DNA of 64,000 nucleotides from Ecdyonurus torrentis (Eukaryota > Arthropoda > Insecta > Ephemeroptera > Heptageniidae), in NCBI GenBank assembly GCA_949318235.1, contig OX439131.1, forward strand, positions 2,417,809-2,481,808. Reading direction: 5' to 3'. Each line of letters opens with the position of its first letter. Within the stretch, counting starts at the first letter, position 1. The position numbers and the translations under genes were made by a program. Under the pieces are notes generated by a model. It had not been told where the DNA came from and did no database searches. It saw only the letters and a program-made list of their open reading frames with translations. Shown here piece by piece: positions 26,126-39,979 of this stretch.

Positions 26126-27960
26126 CAATTATGCAAGCTCATTGGCAGCAACAGTTTACAATACAATTTATGCTATACTGCAGAGTAACTAAGGTATATT
26201 TGCTATTTATGTTGAATAGTTGTTTATGATGTACCAATTTACCAACATTTGTATCATAAGGACAAAAATCCAGCATTAATTACGTTATTTCATTTCGTGA
26301 ATATATAAAAATAAAATCTTTGACTTTTTTTTTGTTTACATAAATTTTTATATGGAAGATATCTGTAACAGATTTTTGGCAAGCCTCAAGTGGCGCAACT
26401 GGTTAGTATAATATTTTAGTTTACTTGTAGAGGCTAAAATAATATAACCCATTTCCTTCATTTTCAACAATGGTAAAAGGAGCAACACATGATAGGTATA
26501 ACATATATGCAATTTATTACATTTTGTTTATATACAGTACAATAAGTGTTAGAAACACGGGCAGGTGTTTTCTGATTAATTGCATGACAATTTGTCCAAC
26601 AAAATTCAGATAATATATTAGAATGGCAGGCTGATATTTGTTACGCAATAAATCACAATATGTGAAAACACCTTAAAGTTTTACGTTTTGAAAACAAAAT
26701 ATTGCACAATTTCACTTTTTTGTAGATTAACAAGTATTACCATTATTTTTTACTCGTAGCTACAAAACATTGTCTTAGAAATTTTGCTTCAGTTCATGAA
26801 AACTTCTGTTGTTTAGTACTAATCTTTAAAAGAAAAAAAAACTATAAATCTTGAACAATTAAAATTTTGGACTATTTACGAGTCTATAAGACTCTGATTT
26901 AAAGTCATAAAAAAGTAACAAAGTAGCAAACTTGGAGTCTTATTCCCGCATAGTGTTTAGTTGATTTTATATGTCTTACAGCCGTGTCTTACGAAAGTTT
27001 TAATTCTAGCTTTTTGAAACTGTATAAATAAAATTGTCAATGAAAAATATTTTATTGGGCAACCTTTACGGTAGCTTGATTTACAGAAAGTTTTCAGTGA
27101 CAAAAGTTGACTAATTTACATGGAAAAAAGAAAATTTACAAATTATGCTTTTTAACATAATGTATGCTCCTTCAACATAATATTGCTGCTTAGTATGTTA
27201 TAAAAATATAGTAATCTTGCAGGACGGAAAGAATTGCGTAATTTATGTTGTAGTTATGTCAACATAGCATAAATAGTGCTAAAATTCGAACAGCATAAAT
27301 AATTATACTAAATAACATATTTATTATGAAGTATAACATTTATTATGTTTTTTATGAATAAAAAATGCTAAAAATGTGCTAGTATAATTATTACGCACCA
27401 TGTGAGTCGAGCTTTATTTCTTCAGTGATGCAAAGTAACTTTGCTAAAATTTAATTTGTAATAATACTGACGTCATAACCAGATTAAAAGCGCGGTAAAA
27501 CAGAAGTACATCTCAGTATCCTATACTTTAACAAAACTGAAATACACCCTTAAAGCAAGTTTGAGAAAATAGCTACATAGAATATTAAAACCAACTTAAC
27601 TTGATCCTGTACATTTTTACATAACTTACTGCATTTTTTTTTATTTACCACAGTAAGAAGTATTAAATACCACATGCAATATATTAAAATATAAATTTTA
27701 AAAAGTGTAAGTTGCGTGTAGTACATAATATATTATATCTATTGCACAATTCTTTACTTTTACCTAATTAAAAATAAGATTGATTACCAGGACTTACAAT
27801 TTAAGTCAAAATGTTAAGCCTATACATATACAGTTTAGAATTTCAATATATTATGTAAAATATTTTACTTCCTTTCAAGCAAAAGCTTATAATGTATATA
27901 TGTAGCATGTTTTAAAACTAAATAACAAATGGTTTTACGCAGAAAATATTAGACACATTT

Positions 27961-27962
<2 letters not shown>

Positions 27963-28003
<41 letters not shown>
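27963..28003. repeat. (CT)n microsatellite
   Basis: About 41 bp of CT passing into a C-rich stretch. A GA tract with one interruption lies about 540 bp downstream (28541-28574). Confidence 0.93.
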
Positions 28004-28005
<2 letters not shown>

Positions 28006-28174
28006 CCCTTCTCCCTCTGAAGCCCTATATTTCTATTTGCAAGTATTGTGTACTATTATATAAAGCCACTCGGGATATATAATATATTAATATATCTTCT
28101 TAAGGGTAAAGTAAGATGAACCCTTGAGTAAAACAAAACCTAAAGGTGAAGTTCACGCAGGGTCAATTTTACGC

Positions 28175-28208
<34 letters not shown>

Positions 28209-28540
28209 TTACTTTAAATTGGGTGTATATTGAAGTGCTGAATATTCTACTGTACATTATACCTGACTTAAACCCCCTAGAGTCACATACATGCTTGCTT
28301 GCTTGGCAGTTGTTTCAGCTATTTCATATGCATACGAAATGTCGCTCGCGAGTGAACGACTCTAATAAAGCATTCATCAATTATTAATGTTTTCACCTAA
28401 ACTCGTATAATGAGATATAAAGTAAACCAAACTTTTTTTTTATTATTATATATTATATACATAATAATCCTTTTTTGTTATGCAAATAAAAAGTTTTAGT
28501 ATAGAACCACACCCTAAATATAACCTTAATGATATTATAA

Positions 28541-28571
<31 letters not shown>

Positions 28572-28785
28572 GAAGGGTTAGTAAAAAAAAAAGAAAGAAA
28601 ATATTTCATTGTAAAAAAAATTATTATTATATTAAATTAGTATGATATAAAAACTATATAAAATATATCTTTATTTAAATTTAATATCATATTATTTTTA
28701 GCTTTATATTTATAAATAAGATGAAATTCTTATTTAAAGTAATAAATTTAAAATAAAACCAGGATTAACGTCTTGTATTTTTTTA

Positions 28786-28820
<35 letters not shown>

Positions 28821-29526
28821 AAAATATATTATGAGTGCAAAAATATTTCATGTAAAAAATAAAATAAAGTGTGATTAAAATGAATGGAATTGAATGTTAG
28901 CTATCTCTTTTTCTCTCCATATTTCTTTCTTTATGACGAAAGCAGCCAAAATCAAGCAATGAAGTATAAAATGTTATGCCGATGAAGATTATACAAATGT
29001 AACTTTATTTTATCTTACGTTCAATATTATAATAAAAAAGGAAATGTAATTTTTTTAAATCTAAAGATATATATAATATACCCTGACACCTAAAATTAAA
29101 TTCCGGTTTTTTATATTATAGATAAAAAAAACAAACTATAATATAAAAAAATGTATCTTTTTTATATTTAAATTTTTATATTCTAATTTACAAGAGAGTG
29201 AAACAATTTTTTTTGTCAAGTTTACATGCAACTTATTTGAATAAAATAAAATAATATAAAATAATATAGTTTTTTTGTATATTATTATTTATAATATTAA
29301 GTGTTAAAATTAAGCTTTTGTTCTTTTAAAACTTGCACTTCTTTGCATCGGATATCAACTTTGTGCACAAAAAGAACATAATATATACTGAAGAATTAAC
29401 ATTTTTACCAACACTAAAAATAATAATAATAAAAGTTAAAAATGTCTACACAGTTTCCCAATGTTTAAAATATTATCCACTGAGAACACAAAGTAGTTTA
29501 AAATTGACACTACATAAACATTTCGT

Positions 29527-29858
29527 GCATTGTCTCGAAACACTCATGTTTATACATCTAATTCTAATGTATAGGAGTTACATAAAATTATCTAATTTTC
29601 GATACTAGAGATTAAACATTTAAAATCTTTATTCTCTACCAAGGTACTGTCTATTATTGTAATACGTAGAGATTATACTCTAATGTTTACGATGGTTACG
29701 GAGGATCCATGTATGTTTTGTACTTATCATACTTGCATCGATACTAGTCTTTACAAGATTGAATATTTACAAGTAAAAATACAGTCGTGCTCTGACCCAC
29801 AATCGATGTATTTCGTATAAATACTCTCCAATCATTTGTTTTTTGAGTGTATAATTAA
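29527..29858. repeat. Diverged dispersed repeat B, copy 2
   Basis: Partner of 24819-25150 in the same orientation. Short open frames across it differ from those in the first copy, which argues against coding function. Confidence 0.6.
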
Positions 29859-30350
29859 CAATTATGACGTCACTTATGATAAAATTTTGATGGAGTTAAT
29901 ATTTTGAATTGACCCATGATTATGGTTATGATGAACCACAAAAATAGTTCAAAATTTCTATAATAATTTACTTCTTTTATTATTATCATATCATTGGTAC
30001 ACTTAAATCAGCATGGGTTGAACTAAACCTCAAATATCAATTAAAATAACATTCAATAAGACTTTTATTTAACTAAATTTGTTAGCAACTAAACTTTATT
30101 ACATTTTTAATAATTATAACCATTATTGCAGTTCCCATAAGAATAAAAATATTTTTATTTGCACAATGTATATTTAACAATTTGAAACAAATAACGAACG
30201 AATAATAAATAACAGAGGATTTGGTGTATGCAATATTGGTGCCGACAATTAATATTAAAAGTCATCTCTTTGTAATAATAATAATAATAATAAATAGGAA
30301 TATGTAGATTTTTCAAAGTTAAATATCAAATTAGGAATTTCTCACGATAC

Positions 30351-30691
30351 TTAAAGCCACAGACCACATAAAACAACGTGTTTTTTAATGAATAAACACG
30401 AAATGGGATCTTCAAAACCGATGACAATTTTTACCAGAATGTTAATGTAACCCCACGAGAGAGCATAAAAATACTGTAAAGTATACAATTTGCGTGACTA
30501 TTCATGTTTATGACGTCAGAAACATGCAAAAATTAGTAAAAGAATGTTGTGTGGGTTGCATAAATCGAATTTTCTGATTACTGCTATGGGGCTACTGTTG
30601 GATTTTGAGACAAATTAAAGTTATTTATGTAAATCCTATCAAGTGTTTTGTAATATAAATGCTTATGTTTTCTTCCGGTCTATTCCTTTAA
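30351..30691 (+). mobile_element. TTAA-flanked MITE, group 3 copy a
   Basis: TTAA at both ends (30351-30354, 30688-30691). Ends: TTAAAGCCACAGACC, and GGTCTATTCCTTTAA on the right. Shared body blocks with the other three copies include GAAATGGGATCTTC, GACAATTTTTACCAGAATGT, AGTATACAATTTGCGTGA, TTTATGACGTCAGAAACATG and TTGTGTGGGTTGCATAAAT. The inverted repeats are short and diverged, so the element has an orientation. It is set as plus here. Confidence 0.85.
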
Positions 30692-31428
30692 CATTATTAT
30701 AACTATCGACCATTATTATTATTTTCTTTTGTGCTTGGATGCAGCAAGTGAAAGTCAAATAATATTGTTAAAAAGAACAACAACGTGACGTTCTTTAAAG
30801 TCAGCTTATGTATAAAGTGTAAATTTCTCTCGATATAATATGGTAATCGAATATGCATACGTGTAGCCAGTAAATTTAAAAAATAATAATAATAAATAAA
30901 CGTTATCAATCAAACCAATGCATCTTTAGGATGCCTTGATCAAAACCAACATTTTTACACATTGCATTAATTACCACATCATTGTATTTGTTACAATTTG
31001 TCTGCTAGAAATATTCATAGAGCAAGAAAACTGTTATATAAATGTTTTTACCTTACTTTAAATACTTTCAAAACTTAAAATCTGTAGATTTAAGTATATA
31101 CACTTGTTTACTAACTTTTAAAAAGCCATTAATTTTTTTTTCTTAGTTTCTTTCTTTCATTTTCTTTCTTTTTTAATATTTTTTTTTTTCTTAAGGATTT
31201 TAGTCGACAGAAAGTTTGACTGCGTGAAACACAAAAGATGGTGATAAAATAAAAGGGTGGTTTAAGCTCATTTGCTTGTATACTTGACTAACTGTGTTTC
31301 CAGCTCTTGAAAACTTACGTATATAAGCGACCTCTCTTTCAATTATATTTTTCATCATTTTTTTATTTTTAAAGAAAAAATAATACTTTTTGTTTTTCAA
31401 AATTTTTTTATTATTATTAAGATTTAAA

Positions 31429-31560
31429 TGAGAAAGTTTTAAATGTAAAAGAACTGTTAATAACATTTTTTTAAATATTAAAGTTCATATTGGGGTAAAG
31501 ATATTGAAATGAAATTGAAAGATTATTTTTGGTCTAAAGAAATGAAGTTTAAGGAGGGAG
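31429..31560. repeat. Dispersed repeat D, copy 1
   Basis: About 130 bp aligns with 35123-35260. Shared blocks: ACTGTTAATAA, AATATTAAAGTTCATATT, TTGAAAGATTATTTT, AAGAAATGAAG(T/C)TTAAG and a G-rich end. Identity is about 80% by eye. Type unknown. Confidence 0.65.
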
Positions 31561-31972
31561 TGTTAAATAATAAAACATGGAACTTTATTAATTATTATTT
31601 TTAGTATAAAAAATGATTAATCGATTGCATACATACTCATACATACGTATTATATCACATCAAAAATATATGATAGTTTACCGTCATTAATAAGAAACCT
31701 TAACAATAATACTTTGTTCCGGAACCTCCTGAAAAAAAATAATATTTAAGGAATATTACACTTTAGCTGAATTTTATGATCCCAATTCAAAAATTGATGA
31801 TATTGATGTGCTTATGCATACTACACATACAAATCAACAGACTAAACTGCAATTATTTGCTTAATGTACCGTTCAATTTCTATAGTTTCAATATTTGTGT
31901 CCCTTTAATATTCATTACACTTGATATATCCTGTATTTGGCTTTTTTTATGTTTTTTGACATTTTATGAATG

Positions 31973-32139
<167 letters not shown>

Positions 32140-32159
32140 TAATTATAATTTATTGTAAA

Positions 32160-32250
32160 TATTTTTTTTGACAAGACCAACGCTTGTTGTAACACATGTT
32201 ACTATGAACTGTCTGGGTCAATAAAGAAATCTTATTCTTATTCATTCATT
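32160..32250 (+). mobile_element. Probable LINE 3' tail
   Basis: GACAAGACCAACGCTTGTTG, then CTGTCTGGGTCAATAAAGAA and a TCTTATTC/ATTC simple-repeat end, is the typical look of a CR1/L2-like LINE 3' terminus. It has a small hairpin (CAAC/GTTG) and a microsatellite tail. It is 5' truncated directly at the (TA)n array. Confidence 0.35.
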
Positions 32251-32628
32251 CAATTGGTTTAATACGTGAAATATACTGTGGTGAAAAATCATGAATTAAA
32301 CTGTGGTTTTGGGAGCCAATATATGATATCCATAGGTAAGGAAAACTAGTAACTGTTATTATAACTAGATTATAGGTTTAGTATCAGCAAAATTTTATTT
32401 TCCTGATTTTATTTGTTCATCAACTAAAATTTTTGACCGTATGCTACTAAATAATCTTCACAATTGTAAAATAAATGTTTCATTTAAAATGCAAAAGTTT
32501 CGTTTCTAATAAATTACAATATAGATATTTTTTTTAGTTAAATTTAGTATTGGCTTTAAAATTGTAGGAATTTAATTAAAAATATTTAATTTGACCTGGT
32601 TTGTTTTAACACATTTATGATGTAAAGC

Positions 32629-32728
<100 letters not shown>

Positions 32729-32870
32729 GAGAGGATCAATTTGTTCAATTGTCCCTCGGTACATATAGAACGTTTGAGGGTTGGTGATTCCCCCTTTGGC
32801 TCACGTTGGCTTGGTCAGTGCTTCATTGTTTGCTCAATATCACATAGTTAGCAAACATTGGCACACTAAG

Positions 32871-32875
<5 letters not shown>

Positions 32876-32955
<80 letters not shown>
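32876..32955. repeat. (CT)n microsatellite, right arm of a convergent GA/CT pair
   Basis: About 80 bp of CT, 151 bp after the GA arm. The spacer shows no gene. Confidence 0.97.
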
Positions 32956-32958
<3 letters not shown>

Positions 32959-34067
32959 AGCTTTTAATCCAATCAACCACCGCGCGCAAACCTCCAACAC
33001 AGTTACAATTATTTTAGTATCTCACTCGCTCTCTCACTCTACGTTATTTCACACAACGACAGCAACAGAAAACATCACTAAAAATCATAACTGCCAATCA
33101 CTCTGAACACAATGTAATAATGTTCTATACACAAATCGTAAAATATTAACCTGTATTAAATCCACTTATGTTTTTTTCATTTTATTCTTCTGTCAATAAA
33201 ATAAACAAAAGTGAAACATATTACATTATACTATAATTTAATAATAAAGAAGGGTTCCTTTACTTTTATAATATTTTATTATACTCAATTTATTGTAAAA
33301 AAAAAAGTATTTTTATGTCCTTTACATTTTTCCTTTACGAGAGCATAAAAAAAACTACTTTTGTTTTTGTTCAAAATACTATAAAGTATACATAACCATT
33401 TTATTAGGTTTTATTTATACATTTTCTAGTTAGACTTCAATTTTAAAAAAAAGGTGTTGTGTTATCTATTGAATAATATTTTGTATATACATGTATGAAT
33501 ATTATACTGTACAGTACACTTGGTTACAAAAAAAAAAATCTCTACTTAAATTTGCTACTTTTTTTCGCAGTAAGAAATTTATGTTGCATCGTTATGTGTT
33601 TCTTTTTCTTAAAGTTTCCTATGAAGACTTTAGAAGAAGTCATGTGTCACAGGATGACAGTTTTGCCCTGCTGGTCTCTCTCTCTCTCTCTCAAGTACTG
33701 TACCTTTGACAAGCATCTACATTTATTTTAGTTATGACTTATGACATTTTTTTGACATTCATAGAAAAATGAAACCTGTGAATATAACATACGCGTACAT
33801 CAATTTTACCTTCTTAAAAAAATAAAGAATGTTGAAAATTGATACAGACAGAGAGAGAGGCAATTAATTAAGATACAAAAATAACATTGCTATATATATT
33901 TTGAAGTGCGGAAAAGATTAGCAATTTTGAAGGATCACCTATTATTTTTCACTAGCTGTACTTATTTATGCCTTTACGTATGTGCACAGTAAAATATTTT
34001 CAAAATTGTTGTATAATATATGCCACCACGTAGAATCATTGTTATTAAAGTTTCATATTAGAGTGTG

Positions 34068-34073
<6 letters not shown>

Positions 34074-34151
<78 letters not shown>
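34074..34151. repeat. (GA)n microsatellite
   Basis: About 78 bp of GA. A second GA array follows 98 bp later in the same orientation. Confidence 0.97.
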
Positions 34152-34153
<2 letters not shown>

Positions 34154-34247
34154 CAGGTTGTTTGGCGAGACAGATAAAGTTGAAACGTGTTGAATATTCT
34201 ATGAATAATCACACTTCACTTTTTGACGTGCATATTGTATTGTTAAG

Positions 34248-34249
<2 letters not shown>

Positions 34250-34312
<63 letters not shown>
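34250..34312. repeat. (GA)n microsatellite
   Basis: About 63 bp of GA with a near-continuation after ACAC. Confidence 0.97.
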
Positions 34313-34315
<3 letters not shown>

Positions 34316-34908
34316 ACGAGAGAGAAACTTGCATTTTAACACAAGGAAATACTACATATTGTATTACGTGACAGACAGGTTAAAGTCTAATTGCAAGAAC
34401 ATCGTATTCTAACATGTTTACGTTTCTTAAACTTAATTCAATTGCTTCAGTTTCTCATTATGTATACATACTGTATAACTTTGAGTAATATCAATTTAGC
34501 TAAATGAATTTTATATTTAATTTATATACTTATGTATTTTGTATTTAAATTTTCGTAAATACAACCTAATATAGAGATGAAAATAGTTACACCACAATGT
34601 TAATGATCTTGTTTAATTTTATTTAAATATCTTTTAAAATTGTTTATTAAGCTTGTATTTTATTTTTAACAAATCCATGAGGTCATAATGCTTCTAAGCT
34701 GCAATACTACAACCAAAGTTTTCTTTTTTTTTTTTTCTTCAATTTATGTTGTAAAACATTATACGCGTTTCTATTTGATAATATTATTCGCAGCTTAACC
34801 ACTGGGTTTACATTAAAAAGAGGAGGGTCTTACGGGATTATCCCAGTGAACCGAAAGTCACCCCCAATGGTTCAGTAAAAGGAATAGACCTATTCTGCTA
34901 ACTGAACC

Positions 34909-35085
34909 ACCTGCTAATTTCTGGTTACATGTTAAACTCAGGTTGCGCCCTTGGTAGGTCTTATTGTAGTATGTCAATACCTGTTCCAGGCTAATTTTTA
35001 CCTATTGCAATAATCTACAGGATTTATGTACCTGCCATAGGTATGTTTTTTTAAACCATACCTATGGCAAAACTTTTTTTTACCG
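34909..35085. repeat. Composite of dispersed repeat fragments A and E
   Basis: 34909-34948 matches fragment A at 6727-6775. 34984-35046 (TTCCAGGCTAATTTTTACCT to TACAGGATTTATGTACCTGC) matches the right end of the element at 59795-60031. The end forms a small palindrome: GCCATAGGTATG pairs with CATACCTATGGC around 35035-35076. Confidence 0.5.
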
Positions 35086-35122
35086 TAAAATTATTAATTA
35101 AGTTGAGTTTACTTTTTGTATT

Positions 35123-35260
35123 AAGAGAAAGTTTAAAGTTTTAAATTTAAAAAAAACTGTTAATAATTTGTTGAAAATATTAAAGTTCATATTAGGATAA
35201 AAATACTGAAGTAAAATTGAAAGATTATTTTGGGTCTTAAGAAATGAAGCTTAAGGGGGG
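35123..35260. repeat. Dispersed repeat D, copy 2
   Basis: Partner of 31429-31560 in the same orientation. It ends in an expanded G-rich run (about 35254-35271). Confidence 0.65.
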
Positions 35261-35903
35261 TGGGGGGAGGGTTTATACTGTGCTATTCTTTATTATAATG
35301 TTAAAGTTGAAACTATTATTATAACGAAATCTTTTACAATAGTACATTGGACATGTTTGATTTGTCGAACATAAAAGTTGCCAACTTGATATTATATTCT
35401 CCCATCAGATGATGCTTGTAATCTTATTTTAAAAAGAAAATTGATTAATCTGATTAAGAAAACATAATAGAGGCATTATACTTTTTCTTCTCTTGTTAAA
35501 GTCAAATTACATATTGATTGGCTTCTCTATTATACTCTAAAGAAATAAAGTAAATTAATTTATCGCATCTTCGTAAAGTTTAAATATACAGATTTATCTA
35601 TCAACTTAATTATCCATGATATACCTGGAATTATTTCTATTGAAATGTATTGGAAATTTTATTGAAGTGTCAGGGTGGATATTTTAAAAACCATTCTAAA
35701 GTTTATTGTATCGTATATCGGTGTCATGATTAAAATTCAGGGACAAATCGCAGTTAGAATATGGAAGAAAAATTGTCGAACCTCACAAGATTAAAAAAAT
35801 ATATGCATATCAATAAAATTAGTGATTATAGTGACCCACGCCAAGTCTGACGTTTATCTTATCTCATGTCTATGTATAGAGATATTTAGTGTTAACATTA
35901 TTC

Positions 35904-36191
35904 TTAAAGGTTTAGAACACTTTGAACAAAAAACATATCTAATATCCTAACATATACCTGAAAATCAACGTTGATTTGGCCGGAGTCATTGATTTCTAAT
36001 TTATTTATTTATTTTACAATGACGTCACAGCTCGCTTGTGTTACGCGCGTGTGGACCAGGTGAGCTGTGGCGTACCATTTTGTGAATGTAAAATAAATTA
36101 GAAATTAATGACTTCGGCCAAATTAACGTTGATTTTCAGGTATGTTAGGATATTAGACATGTTTTTTGTTGAAGGTGTTCTACGCCTTTAA
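35904..36191. mobile_element. TTAA-flanked palindromic MITE, group 1 copy c
   Basis: TTAA at 35904-35907 and 36188-36191. Termini TTAAAGGTTTAGAACACTTT and GGTGTTCTACGCCTTTAA. Arms contain AAAATCAACGTTGATTTGGC and the inverse, and the core has TGACGTCA at 36020-36027. A TTTA duplication is seen in the left arm. It is somewhat shorter than copy a because part of the core is lost. Confidence 0.87.
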
Positions 36192-37470
36192 CTGTTATAG
36201 TTAACAGTTAAGAGTATTGATGTCTCCGGCCAGTCCTGGCAGTGCAAGGTGGTAGTGAATCACGCCGTCAGAGCTATCTCGGAACGTTTTACACCAAACC
36301 ACCTCAGCTCATCAATTTCTATTAAATCACAAATTGTTGACTTTATCCTGTTGAATGGTTATACAAAACTAATTTTTGCATATTTTTTCTTCATTTTCAT
36401 CCGGTATTCAGTTTTTAAATATAAATAATATTCATACTAATTAAATTGCTTTCATGAAAACTACATGTAATCAAATTGATTGCACATTAATAATATTACA
36501 CCTTGTGAACAGAACATTAGATAATTGTGTTTAGATTAATTTCATCTCAAGGTAACTGCTTAAAAAAAAAAAGAATGAAGTCCCAAATTGATTATCACAT
36601 TTTAAATGAGTTAATGCCTACTTACTAACTTTTCTCGTTACACTAATATAAGGCACAAGGTGGCCCCAAGGGTGAAAAATTATTCTCATTACTTATATAA
36701 ATATCACTTCCAATTTTAGAAAAAATTAAGTAAAAATAATTTATGATTACACATTTAAATTTTAAGTAATAATTTAGGCTAAGAGAGGGATTTTTCTTCC
36801 AGTAATTCATATAAAAATTACGACTTTACTTTCTACCTAATTTGTTTCATATCGTAATATTATAAAATTAATCGCTTGAAATGATATTTGTCTATACTCG
36901 GAAAACAAATGGTTACTTTCAACGCTCGAATATTAAGAGACGGAATGCAATGATTGATATAAGTTTGTATCGAAGCAGGTACATGATGAGTACAGTTTCA
37001 GACAAATGAAAATGAAATGAAACTGTACATAAAATTATAGGTATAAACATTAGTGTATCTTCTCTCCAGTTATTTCACTAGTAGACAGTACCATATGGTA
37101 GTGAGTAATCATTAACTGGGAGAGAGTAATTTTTTAATCTGTATTATAATATAAAATTTTGTATAATTTTAGGTACTCTATAGGTACATTATAATTTAGT
37201 GTATGCATGTTTAGGGACAATGCATGAAACATGTTTAGTTATTACCAAATTAACCAAACTACTATCCTCTATAACACTTTGTGTTCTCAGCGTATTAATA
37301 TAAAGTTTAATATAATGCGTTATAATTCATATAACTTAATTCATACTATTTGCTGTCTTCAATGAGTTTGTTTAGAGATAGGTCATTTTACCGTCACTGG
37401 ACCTATTTCCTATTGCGTCGATTTCTTAATTGTTTTTACATTATAACGTATATACTTATTCAGTAATTAC

Positions 37471-37637
37471 CTGCGTATCTGTGGCAGAAGTAGCTGTATG
37501 GTATGTTTGAAGGCCTCGACGCACTGCCTCCGCAGTTTTCTTACTTTCTCCCTCATCTCTGGACTATCCTTGGCTTGTCCTATGTGAATGAGCAGATCCC
37601 TAAAAGTCGCCACTTGTGTGTTGATCTCCGACACCAG
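37471..37637 (-). CDS. RGS7BP-like: R7BP-like gene, internal exon (most 5' exon identified)
   Basis: This exon has 55 whole codons plus two bases (AG). It is bounded on the minus strand by an acceptor TTATGTTCCAG (AG at 37639-37638) and a donor CGCAG|GTAATT (GT at 37470-37469). The product starts LVSEINTQVATFRDLLIHIG and continues as a charged helix ending LLLPQIR. The opening closely resembles the LVQEFNTQVALYREL segment I recall from vertebrate R7BP, and the rest has the expected amphipathic, syntaxin-like helical character. Family knowledge: R7BP binds R7-type RGS-Gbeta5 complexes, anchors them at the plasma membrane and so speeds Gi/o deactivation. The exon ends in phase 2 and joins the exon at 15647-15511 to make an AGT serine codon. 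Its local GC content is clearly above the flanks. A distantly related SNARE-like protein is the alternative. The upstream start exon was not found with confidence. Confidence 0.78.
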
Positions 37638-39974
37638 CTGGAACATAAAAGTATAATCATCGTCACAATTCTGATTTACATAATAATAAATCAATAGAAA
37701 AAATTCTTACACTGGAAAAAAAAAGTATATTTGTAAGTTAAACTTATTGGGTATAGATATTAAATATCAGAGAAGATGTCAATTTTAAAACAGAAGGACT
37801 TGAAACTGAGTGCTAGGTTGTCACACTGTGTGCTCATAAACTCTGCAGAACTTTGCATTGAATTCTTGTTACTACATTACAATGTTGCCACGATTGTGCA
37901 CGATTGTCATTATATTTGCAAAAGTGTTTAAATTAGAATGGAAAAAAATACATTTTCAATTATAAAAACCATTGCAATGAGGGACAAGAAGTCCTCAAAG
38001 GTCTGCAAATCAAAGTTCTGCAGATTGTGTGAGCAAAACCCTAGAAATTACCTGCACATTGTTTTGAGACCCTTTCTTTTGAAAGTGGCATATCCCATCA
38101 TGTAACGTTTATGCCATACATACATTTAAATTCACATGACAATTCTAGTTTGGTACGATTATCGCGGAGTGCGTAATATAATTTACTTGTTTGTCAAGCA
38201 ACAGTGCGTTTTGTCACGCGATTTTATAGGATGGATGGATTTAAAAAGGTATAGTAACAATAAATGTGCTACAGACTGATTTTATCGTGATTCTTTGTAA
38301 CAAAATTATACGTATATTATTATTCTTTATTGAATACGTAAAAATTAGACTACATAAGAGAACAGTTATGCTGTACAGCAAAAACATTTATGACATTCTA
38401 AAATAGCAATATATTTGTTATATGACATAGATCCAGCATAAATTACGTAATTTATTTTATCTTTGCAAAAGTATGAAATATTCCTTGTAAATTCATAATT
38501 ATTTTTTTTTAACAATCCTCGTCAATGATTATGTATGAAGATTAAACACGAAAACATAATTCAGATTACCCTCGTAAAGTAACATTTTATATATTATCAT
38601 GGCTTGATAAAAACAAAATAATTTTTTTCAGTGTATAAACTGGAGTAAACAAAAAATAGTTACTGTATACAGTACTACGTGTATTATATATCGTGGAAAC
38701 GATTTGTAAACAAAATGATTGCATCATCGGCATTCTAAATATCTATAATTTATTACGATAAAATATTATATTACTTCCTGCTTTCGTTATAAATATATAT
38801 TTTTATTGTTATTGTTTTTAATAAATTAAAAAAATGTATCATATATTAATAATAAAATATTTTTATGTTGTTGTTTTTCTATAAATTCAATCGATGTTTA
38901 AATCACGCAAAGTTTTTGTGATTTTTATAATTTAAAAAAATATATATTATAATATTTTTTTTATATAGCTTTCGATTTTTTTCCGTGCATAGCTAAAAAA
39001 AAGAAGGAAAAATAATTTGACGTTGAAAAATATGTTTGTGCTTGAATATCTTTGACATTTTAATTACAACGTAAAAAATTGTCATTTATTGAGCAGTGAC
39101 AGGCACTGACTACACTCGGTATTCGACCCTTTCTTTATTTACATTCTAAATCACGATTTATTACGCAACACTAATATTTCATCTGCTGTTTTCTTTTATA
39201 ACAGTATAGCACAAGTTTAAGCTGAAATTCAAAGTTTGTGTTTATTTTAAAACTATTATAAAATCCAATTATAATTTTGAAAACATGAAAAGTGAGCCAC
39301 GTCTGTAAATACGGCGCACAGTAAGGAAAAGGAAGATCGAAGAAATCAGGGATAATTTTATTGCATAATTTAAAAGAGGACATTGTCCAATTTATTTATG
39401 ATTTTGTAATTTGTGAGTTTATTAGGAATTTTACCTATTTTTTTTAAAATCAAGCTATGACGTCACGGTTGGTTTCTTTTGCATGCTCGTGTACACCGAT
39501 TCAGGATGATTTCGTCTTTTAGAATATGCAATAAAAATCGGTCTTCTTCATTTCAATGGTAGTTTTATTTTATATTGTAGAATTTGATTCAGTATCTGTT
39601 AACAAGTCTCAAGATTTTAATATAAAAATTTCATTGAACAAATTCGAGTTAAAAAAATTAAAATTATCATTTATTTATTTCGTATTTATTTTTTTAATGA
39701 ACTTTGCATTATTTTGATGCATGGTAACAGGTTTACAAACATACCTACTATCTCAAAAATATTTTTTCGTGACATCATTTCAGGAATGCTATATCCTTCA
39801 AAATTGTTGGAATACTTTTTTGAAATAACTTATAATTGGAAAGTGTTTAAATCCATCGATCAACTATTTTGAATTGAAAAATAAAGTAAAATTTTACGTA
39901 AATTTTCTCCTACAGTCAATTTGATTAAATTTAAATCCTATTATATAGTACGTATATGTGTAGGTATTAGCTTT
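37638..39974. other. Upstream intron or 5' flank of the R7BP-like gene
   Basis: No coding sequence is recognised. A possible minus-strand LINE tail (TTTTTACGTATTCAATAAAG ending in AATAATAATA) occupies about 38316-38420. TGACGTCA at 39458-39465, in a context (AGCTATGACGTCACGG) like the group 1 MITE core, suggests a decayed element. The rest is AT-rich. Confidence 0.45.
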
Positions 39975-39979
39975 AATAT

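Noticed and set aside
29333..29608. 91-codon plus-strand frame
   Set aside because: It runs across the border of dispersed repeat B and is not preserved in the other copy.
37503..37697. Plus-strand open frame over the 37471 exon
   Set aside because: Antisense shadow of the R7BP-like exon, with no motif of its own.
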